Assembly (NCBI RefSeq): GCF_007567505.1
Contig: NZ_CP041783.1
Span: forward strand, 3,968,001-4,032,000
DNA: 64,000 bases
Source of the DNA: Shewanella donghaensis
Lineage (GTDB): Bacteria; Pseudomonadota; Gammaproteobacteria; Enterobacterales; Shewanellaceae
Direction of reading: 5' to 3'
The notes under the pieces were generated by a model, which saw only the letters and a list, made by a program, of their open reading frames with translations, searched no databases and had not been told where the DNA came from. The translations under genes were made by a program, and so were the position numbers. Positions 1 to 9,056 of this stretch are shown piece after piece (within the stretch, counting starts at the first letter, position 1; each line of letters starts with the position of its first letter).

Positions 1-627
1 AGTGTCTGGCACAATAACTAGAATTCGCTCAGCGCGGCCTGTCAGCAATTGCTGATGGATAATAAGTCCGGCTTCAATGGTTTTACCTAAACCGACTTCA
101 TCGGCCAATAAAACACGCGGAGCATAACGACGGCCAACTTCATGGGCAATCCACTGTTGATGAGGTATTAGTCCAACACGTGGGCCTTGTTGGCCAAGTA
201 AATCAGATGTCGCTAGTTTATGACGGAGCATTTGGCTTTGGTAACGAATACCAAAGCGCTCTAGACGATCGATTTGACCTGCAAATAATCTATCTTGAGG
301 CTTATTAAAACGAATGTTGTGATTCAATAATGTTTCACGCAATCGAACCGCTTCACCGGTTTCATTGTTAACACCAACATAGGTCACTAAACTATCTTTT
401 TCTTCCACTTCGCTGATGGTCAAGCTCCAGCCTTCATGGCTTTCGACGGAATCACCGGGATTGAAAATTACACGAGTTAACGGAGCTTCATCACGTGAGA
501 ACAGACGGTTCTCATCGGCGGCAGGAAACATCACTGTCACCATACGACCTTCGACGGCGACTACAGTTCCTAATCCAAGTTCTGACTCGGTATCACTAAT
601 CCAGCGTTGACCTAAAGCAAACGGCAT
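1..627 (-). CDS. rapA: RNA polymerase-associated helicase RapA, N-terminal part (gene runs off the window)
   Basis: SWI2/SNF2-type ATPase that rides on RNA polymerase and promotes its recycling. Only about 209 N-terminal residues lie in the window. The protein opens [20 protein letters not shown], a start typical of RapA. Two small SH3-like (Tudor-type) N-terminal domains follow. The first helicase motif is visible near the edge as a [12 protein letters not shown]alker A and an ILVIVPDT strand. The ATG at 627 has GAGAA a few bases upstream. The rest of the helicase and the C-terminal RapA domain lie beyond base 1. The gene is divergent from phoH. Identity is nearly certain from the N-terminus. 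Confidence 0.95.
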   Translation of the reverse strand, partial: MPFALGQRWISDTESELGLGTVVAVEGRMVTVMFPAADENRLFSRDEAPLTRVIFNPGDSVESHEGWSLTISEVEEKDSLVTYVGVNNETGEAVRLRETLLNHNIRFNKPQDRLFAGQIDRLERFGIRYQSQMLRHKLATSDLLGQQGPRVGLIPHQQWIAHEVGRRYAPRVLLADEVGLGKTIEAGLIIHQQLLTGRAERILVIVPDT

Positions 628-973
628 TTTTAATTCTCATTGGGGGCGGATGAACACAAAGGGCGCGTATGTTATACCAAACGCTGCTTAATTTAAATTC
701 TAGCAGTGATTTAAATATTCATCTGCAGGAATTTCACTTTTCGTTTAAAGATAAATTGACATATTAGTGCCATCTAATTGTCATCTTTAACAACGTAAAC
801 TGAAGCGGTGCTTAATCTGCATGATATTGTGACTTTATAAATTTACTGGCATAGTTGAGATTGTTCTGCTTGAATAATTAACGGGTAGAATAATTTTATT
901 ATATTTAAATTTCAGGAGTTTATATCGGTTTTAACCCATAGTTTATATTTGTATTGAGCACTCTGGAGGCGCC
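628..973. other. rapA-phoH divergent intergenic region
   Basis: 346 bp of AT-rich sequence between two divergent genes, so it must hold both promoters. I see one fair sigma70-like candidate for phoH (listed separately) and no convincing operator, repeat or small ORF. Confidence 0.6.
756..784 (+). promoter_or_regulatory. candidate sigma70 promoter for phoH
   Basis: A perfect TTGACA at 756-761, a 17 bp spacer and TGTCAT at 779-784 (4 of 6 matches to TATAAT). It would give a long 5' leader of about 180 nt before phoH. This is a prediction from consensus only. Confidence 0.3.
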
Positions 974-2368
974 ATGGAACATGACAACAGCAAGTTGTTT
1001 GTACTGGATACCAATGTGTTACTGCATGAACCTTTAGCGATTTATTCGTTTAAAGAACATGATGTAATCATTCCCATGACTGTTTTAGAAGAATTAGACA
1101 ATATAAAGGACAGAAAGCACGATATCAGTCGTGATGCTCGGGTCGCTATTCGAGGATTAGAAGATATTCTTGGCGGTAAAACCTCGCCAGAACAGATCCT
1201 TAAAGGAGTTCCACTTCCTTGTAGAGAAGGACATTTAGACGCTTCAGGTACACTTTCAATTTTCCCCGATCATCAAATCGAATTCATCAACGGCGCCTTG
1301 CCTGACGATAATAACGATAACCGTATTATTAATACCGCGTTACATCTACAAAAAATACATCACCCAAGAAAAGTGGTATTGGTCACCAAAGATATCAATA
1401 TGCGCCTTAAAGCAAAAGGTGCGGGTATTGAGCGAGTTGAAGATTATCGAACCGATCAATTAATTGATGATATTCGTTTTCTTGCCACAGGGTTTCACCA
1501 GTTTAAAGGCGACTTTTGGTGCAATGTGAATAAAGTCTCCACCATGCGAGAGGGGGCTCACACTGTTCACCAAGTGGATATCGATGAAGTGGGTAACGAG
1601 CCTTTTTATAAGAACCAATACCTTATTGATGAAGTTTCAGAGTTCTGTGGCAAGGTTGCCAGTAAGACAGAAACGCACCTTAATATTATTGATTTAGGCC
1701 GCGAAAGGTTAAATAATTTACAGGCGTGGGGAATTAAACCCAAGAATATCTATCAGGGTATGGCGCTCAATGCATTGCTTGACCCGGAAATTGATTTAGT
1801 TATTCTTACCGGCCCCGCGGGTTGTGGTAAGACGTTAATAGCAATGGCTGCAGCGCTTGAGTTAGTGGTAGAGAAAAAACAATATGAAAAAGTCATCGTC
1901 ACCCGAAACACCCCTGAACTCGCAGAATCTATAGGCTTTTTACCTGGAACAGAAGAAGAGAAAATGGCGCCTTGGTTGGCGGCGATTACTGATACCTTGG
2001 AAGTGCTGCATAAAAGTGATGTTAATCCCGCTGGGAGCATGAATTACATTATGGAAAAAGCCAATGTGCAATTTAAATCGATTAACTTTATGCGCGGCCG
2101 ATCGATTCAAAACTCGGTAGTGATTTTAGATGAATGTCAAAACTTAACCGCTTCACAAATTAAAACCATGATTACTCGAATGGGCGAGGGCACTAAGTTG
2201 ATTTGTTGCGGTAATTTATCGCAAATTGATTCGACATATTTAACCGCTGTGACATCAGGGCTTACTTATATTGTTGAGCGATTTAAAGACTTTGATGGAA
2301 GTGCAAATATTTACTTAAATGGTGTTGTGCGTTCGCGTTTAGCAGAATTTGCCGAAGAGAACTTATAA
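974..2368 (+). CDS. PhoH family protein with N-terminal PIN domain (PhoH2/YlaK type)
   Basis: 464 residues. Residues 1-170 form a PIN-type RNase domain with acidic residues in the expected places (D12 in FVLDTNVLL, E40 in TVLEELD, D140 in VTKDIN). Residues about 250-460 form a PhoH ATPase with Walker A GPAGCGKT (280-287) and Walker B VVILDEC near 385-390. Family members of this PIN-PhoH design act as RNA helicase/RNase proteins. The long form is typical of gammaproteobacteria, distinct from the shorter PhoH next to YbeY. The start is well supported: GGAGG at 965-969, four bases before the ATG. It is a single gene closed by its own terminator. The cellular target is unknown. Confidence 0.93.
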   Translation: MEHDNSKLFVLDTNVLLHEPLAIYSFKEHDVIIPMTVLEELDNIKDRKHDISRDARVAIRGLEDILGGKTSPEQILKGVPLPCREGHLDASGTLSIFPDHQIEFINGALPDDNNDNRIINTALHLQKIHHPRKVVLVTKDINMRLKAKGAGIERVEDYRTDQLIDDIRFLATGFHQFKGDFWCNVNKVSTMREGAHTVHQVDIDEVGNEPFYKNQYLIDEVSEFCGKVASKTETHLNIIDLGRERLNNLQAWGIKPKNIYQGMALNALLDPEIDLVILTGPAGCGKTLIAMAAALELVVEKKQYEKVIVTRNTPELAESIGFLPGTEEEKMAPWLAAITDTLEVLHKSDVNPAGSMNYIMEKANVQFKSINFMRGRSIQNSVVILDECQNLTASQIKTMITRMGEGTKLICCGNLSQIDSTYLTAVTSGLTYIVERFKDFDGSANIYLNGVVRSRLAEFAEENL

Positions 2369-2405
2369 TGAGTTGAATTCACCTTTCAGTTCGAATGTTT
2401 GATTT

Positions 2406-2430
2406 AAGGCTGCCTTGATGGCAGCCTTTT
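2406..2430 (+). terminator. Rho-independent terminator of the phoH-type gene
   Basis: Arms AAGGCTGCC and GGCAGCCTT around a 5-nt loop, followed by TT, 38 bp after the stop codon. Confidence 0.85.
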
Positions 2431-2685
2431 AATTGCGAGTAAGCTTATTTAACCACTAATTTGAATAAACAGCATATTTAAGCATTATTGCCATGAATAA
2501 ACCGTGGTTTTTTGCTATGTTTTTAATGGAATTGATTTAAAAGTCAAATAGACATCATTTGTGGTTATTTATTCGTGTGATTGCGAATATCTTCCTGATA
2601 ATATGCATAAATAGACAGTACTAGCGTATCTCCTTATTTACCTTTCCAAACAACTACGCTATTGAGAGAAACCAAAGGGTTTTCA
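2431..2685. other. upstream region of the hybrid kinase gene
   Basis: About 255 bp without a gene. A possible extended -10 element (TG, one base, TAATAT at 2599-2604) lies 82 bp before the kinase start. Its -35 is poor. Nothing else stands out. Confidence 0.4.
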
Positions 2686-5600
2686 ATGAAATCGACTGAG
2701 CCAGAATTACAACTACAATCGCTTATTCAAAGAAAGTATAACCGAGCTGTTTTTTACACCTATATAGGTGTAATTGTGATGGCACTTTTATCTGCTTGGG
2801 TGTTGTTTGAACGACAGAAAACCATTTTAATCAAAGAGCGTGAAGAGCAGGTTTTACGTCATGTACTGCAAATTGATTTGTTGCTTGAGTCCAGTATTCG
2901 CGCCGTAAAAAGCTTACGTAACGTTGCAGTAGATAATTTACGTTTAGGTGAGTTAGTCCGTAAAGATCGCTTACCTCAATATGAAAAGTTTAATGAAGAC
3001 GGCCAGTTTTTTACTCTGGAACCCAGTTACGCCAAAAGTGGTGAGCCCTTTACCAATATGGGCCGCATTACCGGTATGGGCACTCTTGATGGCCGTAGTG
3101 ATACTTTTTATCAAGAATTGGAAATGCTGTTCGAATTATCGCTTTCCTTTCCCGTTGCTAAAGAAGCGGCGCCGAAAGCTTCTTCGATTTATTACATCTC
3201 TAAACAGCGAATTATGTCGTCATTTCCATGGTCTAATGATGAATATCGCTTCAGAGAAGAACTGCTTAACAAGAAGCAATTTCAGCTAGCCACACCAGCA
3301 ATGAACCCGCAGCGCAGTGTTTTTTGGCGTGAGGCCTATGTTGATTTAGCTGATCAGGGTTTATTAACCACCTTAGGTTTACCGGTTTATCTTGAAGATG
3401 ATTTTATTGGTTCAATCAATTTAGACATGACATTGGCATCGCTTGCGAAACAGATGCGGATGTATTTTAAAATGCCGGGCACGGTGATTTTATTAGACCA
3501 ATACAACAACATATTGTCCCACAGTGATTTTGAAGCCAGTGATATGAACCGCGTTTATCATATCAGCCAGCGCATCCCATCTGAGCTTCATTCTTTACCG
3601 GAATCTGAGTTATTCGATGCCCATGATGGCATATTGAGAAATGGCTATTACATTCACTCTGTAGCCTTACAAAACCCACCTTGGCGCCTGCTGTATTTAC
3701 AAGATGAAGATGTGTTGTTCCAAGATGCTTGGGATAAATTAAAAGTCACCTTCCTGTTAGTGGTGCTGGCCTTATCAGTGTTAGTCACAATCGTGCATTG
3801 GCAGACTCGTCGTTCATTCGTAAATCCTGCATCGCGGCTGTTAACCCATTTAGAAGAATGTTCTCGTGAGCCTATTTCACCACCGAAAAAAATCACTGAA
3901 GGTTGGGAGCCATGGTTCCTGCTAGTGAGCCGGATTTTCGAAGAGAATAAACAATATACTCGCCACTTAGCCGAGCAAAATAAACGCCTCGATAATCTGG
4001 TGGCTAGGCGTACCCAGCGTTTACGTGATACTACCGAGCGCCGAGAGCGTGAGTTTGCGTTATTGCGCTCGTTGATTGACTCGATCCCTGAAGCGATTGT
4101 TTATAAAGATAAAGAAGGTAAGTATCTTGGCTGTAATAAATCAGCCGAATACATGCTGGGCTGCAAAGAAAGCGAAATGATAGGGCAGTTTTCACTGGAC
4201 ACCACCTATGACCAAGGTGCGCGAAGCCGCGAAGAAGATCAAAAAGTACTGAGTGACCGCTCATTACTGCGTTATCAAGAAAAAGCTGATATTGGCGGGA
4301 AAACCGTATTACTTGATACGCTTAAGCTACCTTTCTATAACCGTCGAGGCGAGCTATTAGGGCTTATTTCGGTATGGCGTGATGTTACTCGTGAGTATGA
4401 ATCTGCTGAGCAGTTAAGGCTTTCTGAAGAACGTTATCACTTAGCTATGGATGCGGTAGAAGATGGTTTATGGGATTGGTATTTAGACTCTGAGCAGTTG
4501 ATTTGTAATCCAGCGTTTTATTCAATGTTAGGTTATAAACCCAATGAGTTTCCTGCATTGATTTCAGCAACTGATGCGCTAATTCATCCTGACGATCGCA
4601 TCCGTGTTGAAGAGTACCGTGCTGATTATGCTTTGAATCCAAAAGGCTCTTATGAAATTGAATACCGCATGCGCTCAAAATCAGGCGAATACCATTGGGT
4701 GCTTTCTCGCGGTCGAGCAGTTGAGTTCACTACCGAAGGTCACACCAAACGTATATTGGGTACTCACAAAGACATAACTCGCCAAAAGAGTAATGAAGTT
4801 GCATTGCTTGAAGCGAAACAAGATGCTGAATTGGCTAATATGTATAAGAGTGAATTCTTAGCCAATATGAGCCATGAAATCCGTACTCCGATGAATGCGA
4901 TTATTGGAATGCTTCAACTTTCGCTAAGAACTCAGTTGACGCCTCAGCAGCAAGATTACTTAAATAAAGCGGGTTTCTCGGCGCAGTCATTACTGCGCAT
5001 TATTAATGACATTCTCGATTTTTCTAAAATTGAAGCGGGTAAGTTAGAGCTTGAGCGAGTGTCGTTCCCACTGGATAAAGTGCTTGATCATGTTATTGAT
5101 ATGAATGCACAAAAAGCCCAGGAAAAAGGTGTTGAGTTACTGCTTTATGCACCAGTAACGGCAGGACTCATTCTTAATGGCGATCCACTGCGTTTAGGGC
5201 AGATATTAGTTAACTTATTGTCCAATGCGGTTAAGTTTACTCAAAACGGTGAGATTGAGCTGGGTTGTGAAGATGTAGGTGAACGAGATCACCGCATAAC
5301 GCTTAAGTTTTGGGTTAGAGATACTGGTATTGGTATTAGTGAAGAGCAGCAAGCTAAACTCTTCGATGCTTTCTCTCAAGCTGATGGTTCAACCACCCGT
5401 AAGTATGGTGGCACAGGCTTAGGCCTATCGATTAGTAAACATCTCGTTTCGCTGATGGGCGGCACGATGGAAGTTCATTCTGAACCAAATCAAGGCAGTA
5501 CTTTTAGTTTTACTATTAGTTTTGAAATCGCTGAAGAAAATGTCGTTGAACCGTTAGTTGTACCTGAGCAATTAAATAGCTTAACCACGCTGGTGGTTGA

Positions 5601-6396
5601 TGATAATCCAAGTGCATTGCAAATTTACTCAACAGTGATGCGAGACTTTAGTTTTGGGGTTAAAACGGCTCAAAGTGGCGCACAAGCATTAGAGATTTTA
5701 ATGCGTAACCCTGTCGATTTATTATTGCTCGATTGGATGATGCCAGAAATGGATGGCAGTGAAGTCATCAATATCATCGATGAAATGGTTGCTGATGGTC
5801 GCCTTAAAAAGCGTCCTGTTATCATTCTTATGACTGCTTATACAGCAGAGCCGCTAGAAGCTGAGTTTGATGCCAGTCGTGTGTTCGCCATTTTGCAAAA
5901 ACCTTTCAAGGCTTCAGCACTATTTGATGAAATTATTGGTGCTTTTGCTGCTGAACCTAAATTAAACGTCGCGCCTGTGGTAGAAGAAGATCTTGAAGAC
6001 GCCAAAGATTCAGGGTTAGTGCTCTTAGTTGAAGATAACTTTATTAACCAACAAGTGGCGACTGAATTACTGAAAAGTGCAGGTTACGAAGTGGTGGTCG
6101 CTGACAATGGCCAGATAGCACTAGATGTTATTGATACTCGTCCATTTGATGCAGTTTTAATGGATATTCAAATGCCAGTGATGGATGGTTTAACGGCAGC
6201 TAAAGAGCTACGAAAACGTTATACCACCGAGCAGATGCCGATAATTGCGATGACGGCTCATGCAATGTCTGGTGATAGAGAAAAAAGCTTAAAAGCAGGC
6301 ATGAATGCCCACATTACTAAGCCAATTGTACTTAATGAATTATTTGATACTTTGCAGCATTGGATTGATTATAAAAACCATCAAAACGCAAAATAA
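2686..6396 (+). CDS. membrane-bound hybrid sensor histidine kinase with two receiver domains
   Basis: 1236 residues from the ATG at 2686, which is chosen over a TTG eight codons earlier because AAAGGG sits six bases upstream of it. Order: TM1 (about 20-42), a large periplasmic sensor region (about 45-350, Cache-like by layout), TM2 (about 354-372), a coiled linker, PAS 1 (about 460-570), PAS 2 (about 580-700), HisKA with phospho-accepting His about 730 in NMSHEIRTPMN, HATPase_c with DTGIGI and GGTGLGLSIS, receiver 1 (Asp about 1016 in LLLDWMMPEMDG) and receiver 2 (Asp about 1160 in VLMDIQMPVMDG). No HPt domain is fused, so phosphotransfer would need a separate HPt protein. No partner regulator lies nearby. 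The next gene, a secreted metalloprotease, starts 33 bp downstream and may be co-transcribed. The stimulus is unknown. Confidence 0.93.
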   Translation: MKSTEPELQLQSLIQRKYNRAVFYTYIGVIVMALLSAWVLFERQKTILIKEREEQVLRHVLQIDLLLESSIRAVKSLRNVAVDNLRLGELVRKDRLPQYEKFNEDGQFFTLEPSYAKSGEPFTNMGRITGMGTLDGRSDTFYQELEMLFELSLSFPVAKEAAPKASSIYYISKQRIMSSFPWSNDEYRFREELLNKKQFQLATPAMNPQRSVFWREAYVDLADQGLLTTLGLPVYLEDDFIGSINLDMTLASLAKQMRMYFKMPGTVILLDQYNNILSHSDFEASDMNRVYHISQRIPSELHSLPESELFDAHDGILRNGYYIHSVALQNPPWRLLYLQDEDVLFQDAWDKLKVTFLLVVLALSVLVTIVHWQTRRSFVNPASRLLTHLEECSREPISPPKKITEGWEPWFLLVSRIFEENKQYTRHLAEQNKRLDNLVARRTQRLRDTTERREREFALLRSLIDSIPEAIVYKDKEGKYLGCNKSAEYMLGCKESEMIGQFSLDTTYDQGARSREEDQKVLSDRSLLRYQEKADIGGKTVLLDTLKLPFYNRRGELLGLISVWRDVTREYESAEQLRLSEERYHLAMDAVEDGLWDWYLDSEQLICNPAFYSMLGYKPNEFPALISATDALIHPDDRIRVEEYRADYALNPKGSYEIEYRMRSKSGEYHWVLSRGRAVEFTTEGHTKRILGTHKDITRQKSNEVALLEAKQDAELANMYKSEFLANMSHEIRTPMNAIIGMLQLSLRTQLTPQQQDYLNKAGFSAQSLLRIINDILDFSKIEAGKLELERVSFPLDKVLDHVIDMNAQKAQEKGVELLLYAPVTAGLILNGDPLRLGQILVNLLSNAVKFTQNGEIELGCEDVGERDHRITLKFWVRDTGIGISEEQQAKLFDAFSQADGSTTRKYGGTGLGLSISKHLVSLMGGTMEVHSEPNQGSTFSFTISFEIAEENVVEPLVVPEQLNSLTTLVVDDNPSALQIYSTVMRDFSFGVKTAQSGAQALEILMRNPVDLLLLDWMMPEMDGSEVINIIDEMVADGRLKKRPVIILMTAYTAEPLEAEFDASRVFAILQKPFKASALFDEIIGAFAAEPKLNVAPVVEEDLEDAKDSGLVLLVEDNFINQQVATELLKSAGYEVVVADNGQIALDVIDTRPFDAVLMDIQMPVMDGLTAAKELRKRYTTEQMPIIAMTAHAMSGDREKSLKAGMNAHITKPIVLNELFDTLQHWIDYKNHQNAK

Positions 6397-6429
6397 ATAG
6401 ATATAGAAATTAACAAGGGAGAATGTTGA

Positions 6430-8829
6430 ATGAACCGCAAAAGCATGGCGCTTGCAACTGTAATGACAATAACACCGTTACTGATAGCAACCCCAGTTAT
6501 GACTTATGCTGCGACTACACCGGCGCAGAAAGTGATAAAACAGAGTGAGAAAGCGCAAGGGTTTATCAACTTATACTTCCAAAATAACTCGGGTGATCTA
6601 TTTCTTGAAGCTAAGCGTCTTAACGAGCCTTTTTTACTCATTACCAGTTTGCCGCATGGCGTGGGTTCAAATGATATCGGCTTAGACCGAGGTCAGCTTG
6701 GGCAAACGCGAATGGTGCAATTTGAACGCCAAGGCCCATTCATTTTATTAAAGCAATTAAACACATTTTTTAGAGCTTCTAGTGACAATGCTGCCGAGCA
6801 GTTAGCAGTAAAAGAAGCGTTTGCTGAATCGGTTTTGTGGCGCGGTAAAGTCGTTGAAGGTAAAACACCGTTAGTGTCTATCAAGGATTTGGTTATTAAT
6901 GATTTGCACGGCGTTGCTCAACGTTTAGCGGATACTAAGCAAGGTAATTACAGTTTAGATAAATCCCGTTCGGTTATTTTACCAGAAGGGGTTAAGTCGT
7001 TTGAGAAAAATGCAGATGTTGATGTGTTATTGACATTTAACAGTGCAAAAGCTGGCAAGTTTGTTAATCAGGTCACCCCTGATGGTAAATTTGTATCGGT
7101 TCGTATGCGTTATTCATTTGTCGCATTACCTGAGGAAGGTTATCAATCTCGCAGTTATGAACCGATGAGTGGCTACTTATCTGAAGAGTATTTTGATTAC
7201 TCAGCGCCAATAGATTCACCTGTTAGCAAACAACATATCTTGCGACATAGACTTGAGAAAGTGACGCCTGGAGTTGCGCCAAGCGAAGTCGTTAAACCTA
7301 TCACATATTATCTAGATCCAGGTGTACCAGAACCCATTCGCTCAGCATTACTCGATGGCGGTCGTTGGTGGGAGGAGGCGTTTACTGAAGCTGGCTTTAT
7401 CAACGGTTTTAAAGTTGAGATGCTGCCAGAAGATGCTGATCCACAAGACATTCGCTACAACATGATCCAATGGGTTCATCGCGCCACTCGCGGTTGGTCA
7501 TATGGTGCATCAATCAAAGACCCACGCACAGGCGAAATAATCAAAGGCCATGTGACCTTAGGTAGTTTACGGGTTAAACAAGATCATCTTATTGCGCGTG
7601 GTTTAACAGCAGGCTGGGAAGACAGAGAAGCGGCAGCAGAAGCATCAATGGCGTTGGCGCTAGCAAGAATCCGCCAGTTATCCGCCCATGAAATTGGTCA
7701 TACCATTGGCTTAGATCATAACTTTGCAGCTTCAACTAATGATAATGCTTCAGTGATGGATTATCCTCATCCTAATATCACTTTGAAAGGTGAAAAAATT
7801 GATATTTCAGCACCGTACACCGAAGGTATTGGCGTTTGGGATAAATTTACTATCGCTTATGGTTACGGTGATGAAGCGAATCAACAACAGCTAGTTAAGC
7901 AAGCTAGAACTGATGGACTACGTTATATCGGTGAAGCAGATTCTCGCTCAACAGCAGCAAGTCATGCCTACGCCAGCCTTTGGGATAATGGTAGCTCAGC
8001 GGCACAAGAGCTGACGCGATTGGAGCAAGTTCGTCGAGTTGCCATCGAGCAGTTTAATGCTAATGCTTTACTGGAAGGACAACCACTTGGTGAGCTTGTC
8101 GATGTGTTTGTGCCTATTTACTTGCTAACCCGTTATCAGGTTGATGCCGCAGCTAAGTGGATTGGTGGCAGTGATTATAGTTACCAACAGCAAGGTTCTG
8201 CCCAACGTTGGCATTATTTATCACCTAAATTACAGAATATGGCCCTGGAGTCATTACTGGATGTGTTATCCGCACAAAGCTTATCTATTCCAGCAGAAGT
8301 CACAGAGATGTTAGTCCCTAAAGCGGGCAATTATCGTAAAACCCGTGAAAGCTTTGATTCTGGTATTGGTGTACTAACTGACCCAATCGGTATGGCTGAG
8401 GTGATGAGTCGACATATTGCTGGCCGACTATTGGCTCCTGAACGACTCAATCGCGTTAACCAGGGCTTTATGGATGATTCTGAGCAGCTATCAGTTGTGA
8501 GTGTCATCGATAAATTAATGGCCAAAACGGTTTATCAAGACTTACAAGGTGGCCAGCTCTTGGCTGTGCAGATGCGTGTTAACACCGTAGTTTTAGATGA
8601 ACTACTATCAAGTTACCATAATGAGAATACCTCAGCTGAAGTGAAAGCCCAGCTATTGTCGCGATTAAATTATGTTGAAAAACAATTGAAACGCCGCAGT
8701 AACCGAGCCAGTAATTATCAAGCTGCACATTTTGACTGGTTGCTACAAGGACTGGCACAAGGGGTTGAGTCTGCAGACTATCGCTTTATTGCAAAGCCAC
8801 TGGCTATGCCTCCAGGCTCACCAATTTAA
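6430..8829 (+). CDS. secreted zinc-dependent metalloprotease (metzincin-like, DUF5117/DUF5118 type)
   Basis: 799 residues with an N-terminal signal peptide (hydrophobic stretch about 7-27). The extended zinc motif HEIGHTIGLDH gives ligands H420, H424 and H430 with catalytic E421, followed by a Met-turn-like SVMDYPH (M443). This is the metzincin arrangement. The overall length and the long N-terminal region match what I recall of bacterial DUF5117/DUF4953 zinc-dependent proteases. A Shine-Dalgarno AGGGAG precedes the ATG by about ten bases. It lies 33 bp after the hybrid kinase gene on the same strand and is followed by a terminator, suggesting a two-gene unit. The substrate is not known; an envelope or extracellular protease is the likely role. 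Confidence 0.88.
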   Translation: MNRKSMALATVMTITPLLIATPVMTYAATTPAQKVIKQSEKAQGFINLYFQNNSGDLFLEAKRLNEPFLLITSLPHGVGSNDIGLDRGQLGQTRMVQFERQGPFILLKQLNTFFRASSDNAAEQLAVKEAFAESVLWRGKVVEGKTPLVSIKDLVINDLHGVAQRLADTKQGNYSLDKSRSVILPEGVKSFEKNADVDVLLTFNSAKAGKFVNQVTPDGKFVSVRMRYSFVALPEEGYQSRSYEPMSGYLSEEYFDYSAPIDSPVSKQHILRHRLEKVTPGVAPSEVVKPITYYLDPGVPEPIRSALLDGGRWWEEAFTEAGFINGFKVEMLPEDADPQDIRYNMIQWVHRATRGWSYGASIKDPRTGEIIKGHVTLGSLRVKQDHLIARGLTAGWEDREAAAEASMALALARIRQLSAHEIGHTIGLDHNFAASTNDNASVMDYPHPNITLKGEKIDISAPYTEGIGVWDKFTIAYGYGDEANQQQLVKQARTDGLRYIGEADSRSTAASHAYASLWDNGSSAAQELTRLEQVRRVAIEQFNANALLEGQPLGELVDVFVPIYLLTRYQVDAAAKWIGGSDYSYQQQGSAQRWHYLSPKLQNMALESLLDVLSAQSLSIPAEVTEMLVPKAGNYRKTRESFDSGIGVLTDPIGMAEVMSRHIAGRLLAPERLNRVNQGFMDDSEQLSVVSVIDKLMAKTVYQDLQGGQLLAVQMRVNTVVLDELLSSYHNENTSAEVKAQLLSRLNYVEKQLKRRSNRASNYQAAHFDWLLQGLAQGVESADYRFIAKPLAMPPGSPI

Positions 8830-8918
8830 GGTTATTGCTAATTCTTACTTGATAGAAAAGAGTGCTGGATAGCAAAGCAACTAGATAAAAAGTCACTAGA
8901 TAAAAAATTAGTAAATAA

Positions 8919-8962
8919 AGCTCTGTAAAGCTAATATGAATAGGCTTGCAGGGCTTTTTTTT
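8919..8962 (+). terminator. Rho-independent terminator after the metalloprotease gene
   Basis: Imperfect arms AGCTCTGTAAAGC and GCTTGCAGGGCT (one bulge, G-U pairs) followed directly by eight T residues. Confidence 0.7.
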
Positions 8963-9056
8963 AGCATTTAATACCTGCATCATCATGATGTTACCATCGT
9001 TGACAGCAAGGATAATCGTTAGCTTTGCCAAAGCATCATCTAGTGATCATTTTGCC

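Noticed and set aside
8880..8912. short direct repeat CTAGATAAAAA
   Set aside because: Two 11 bp copies in AT-rich 3' sequence; most likely chance.
8804..9031. 75-codon minus-strand ORF after the metalloprotease gene
   Set aside because: Overlaps the protease 3' end and its terminator, begins at TTG without a ribosome site, and looks non-coding.
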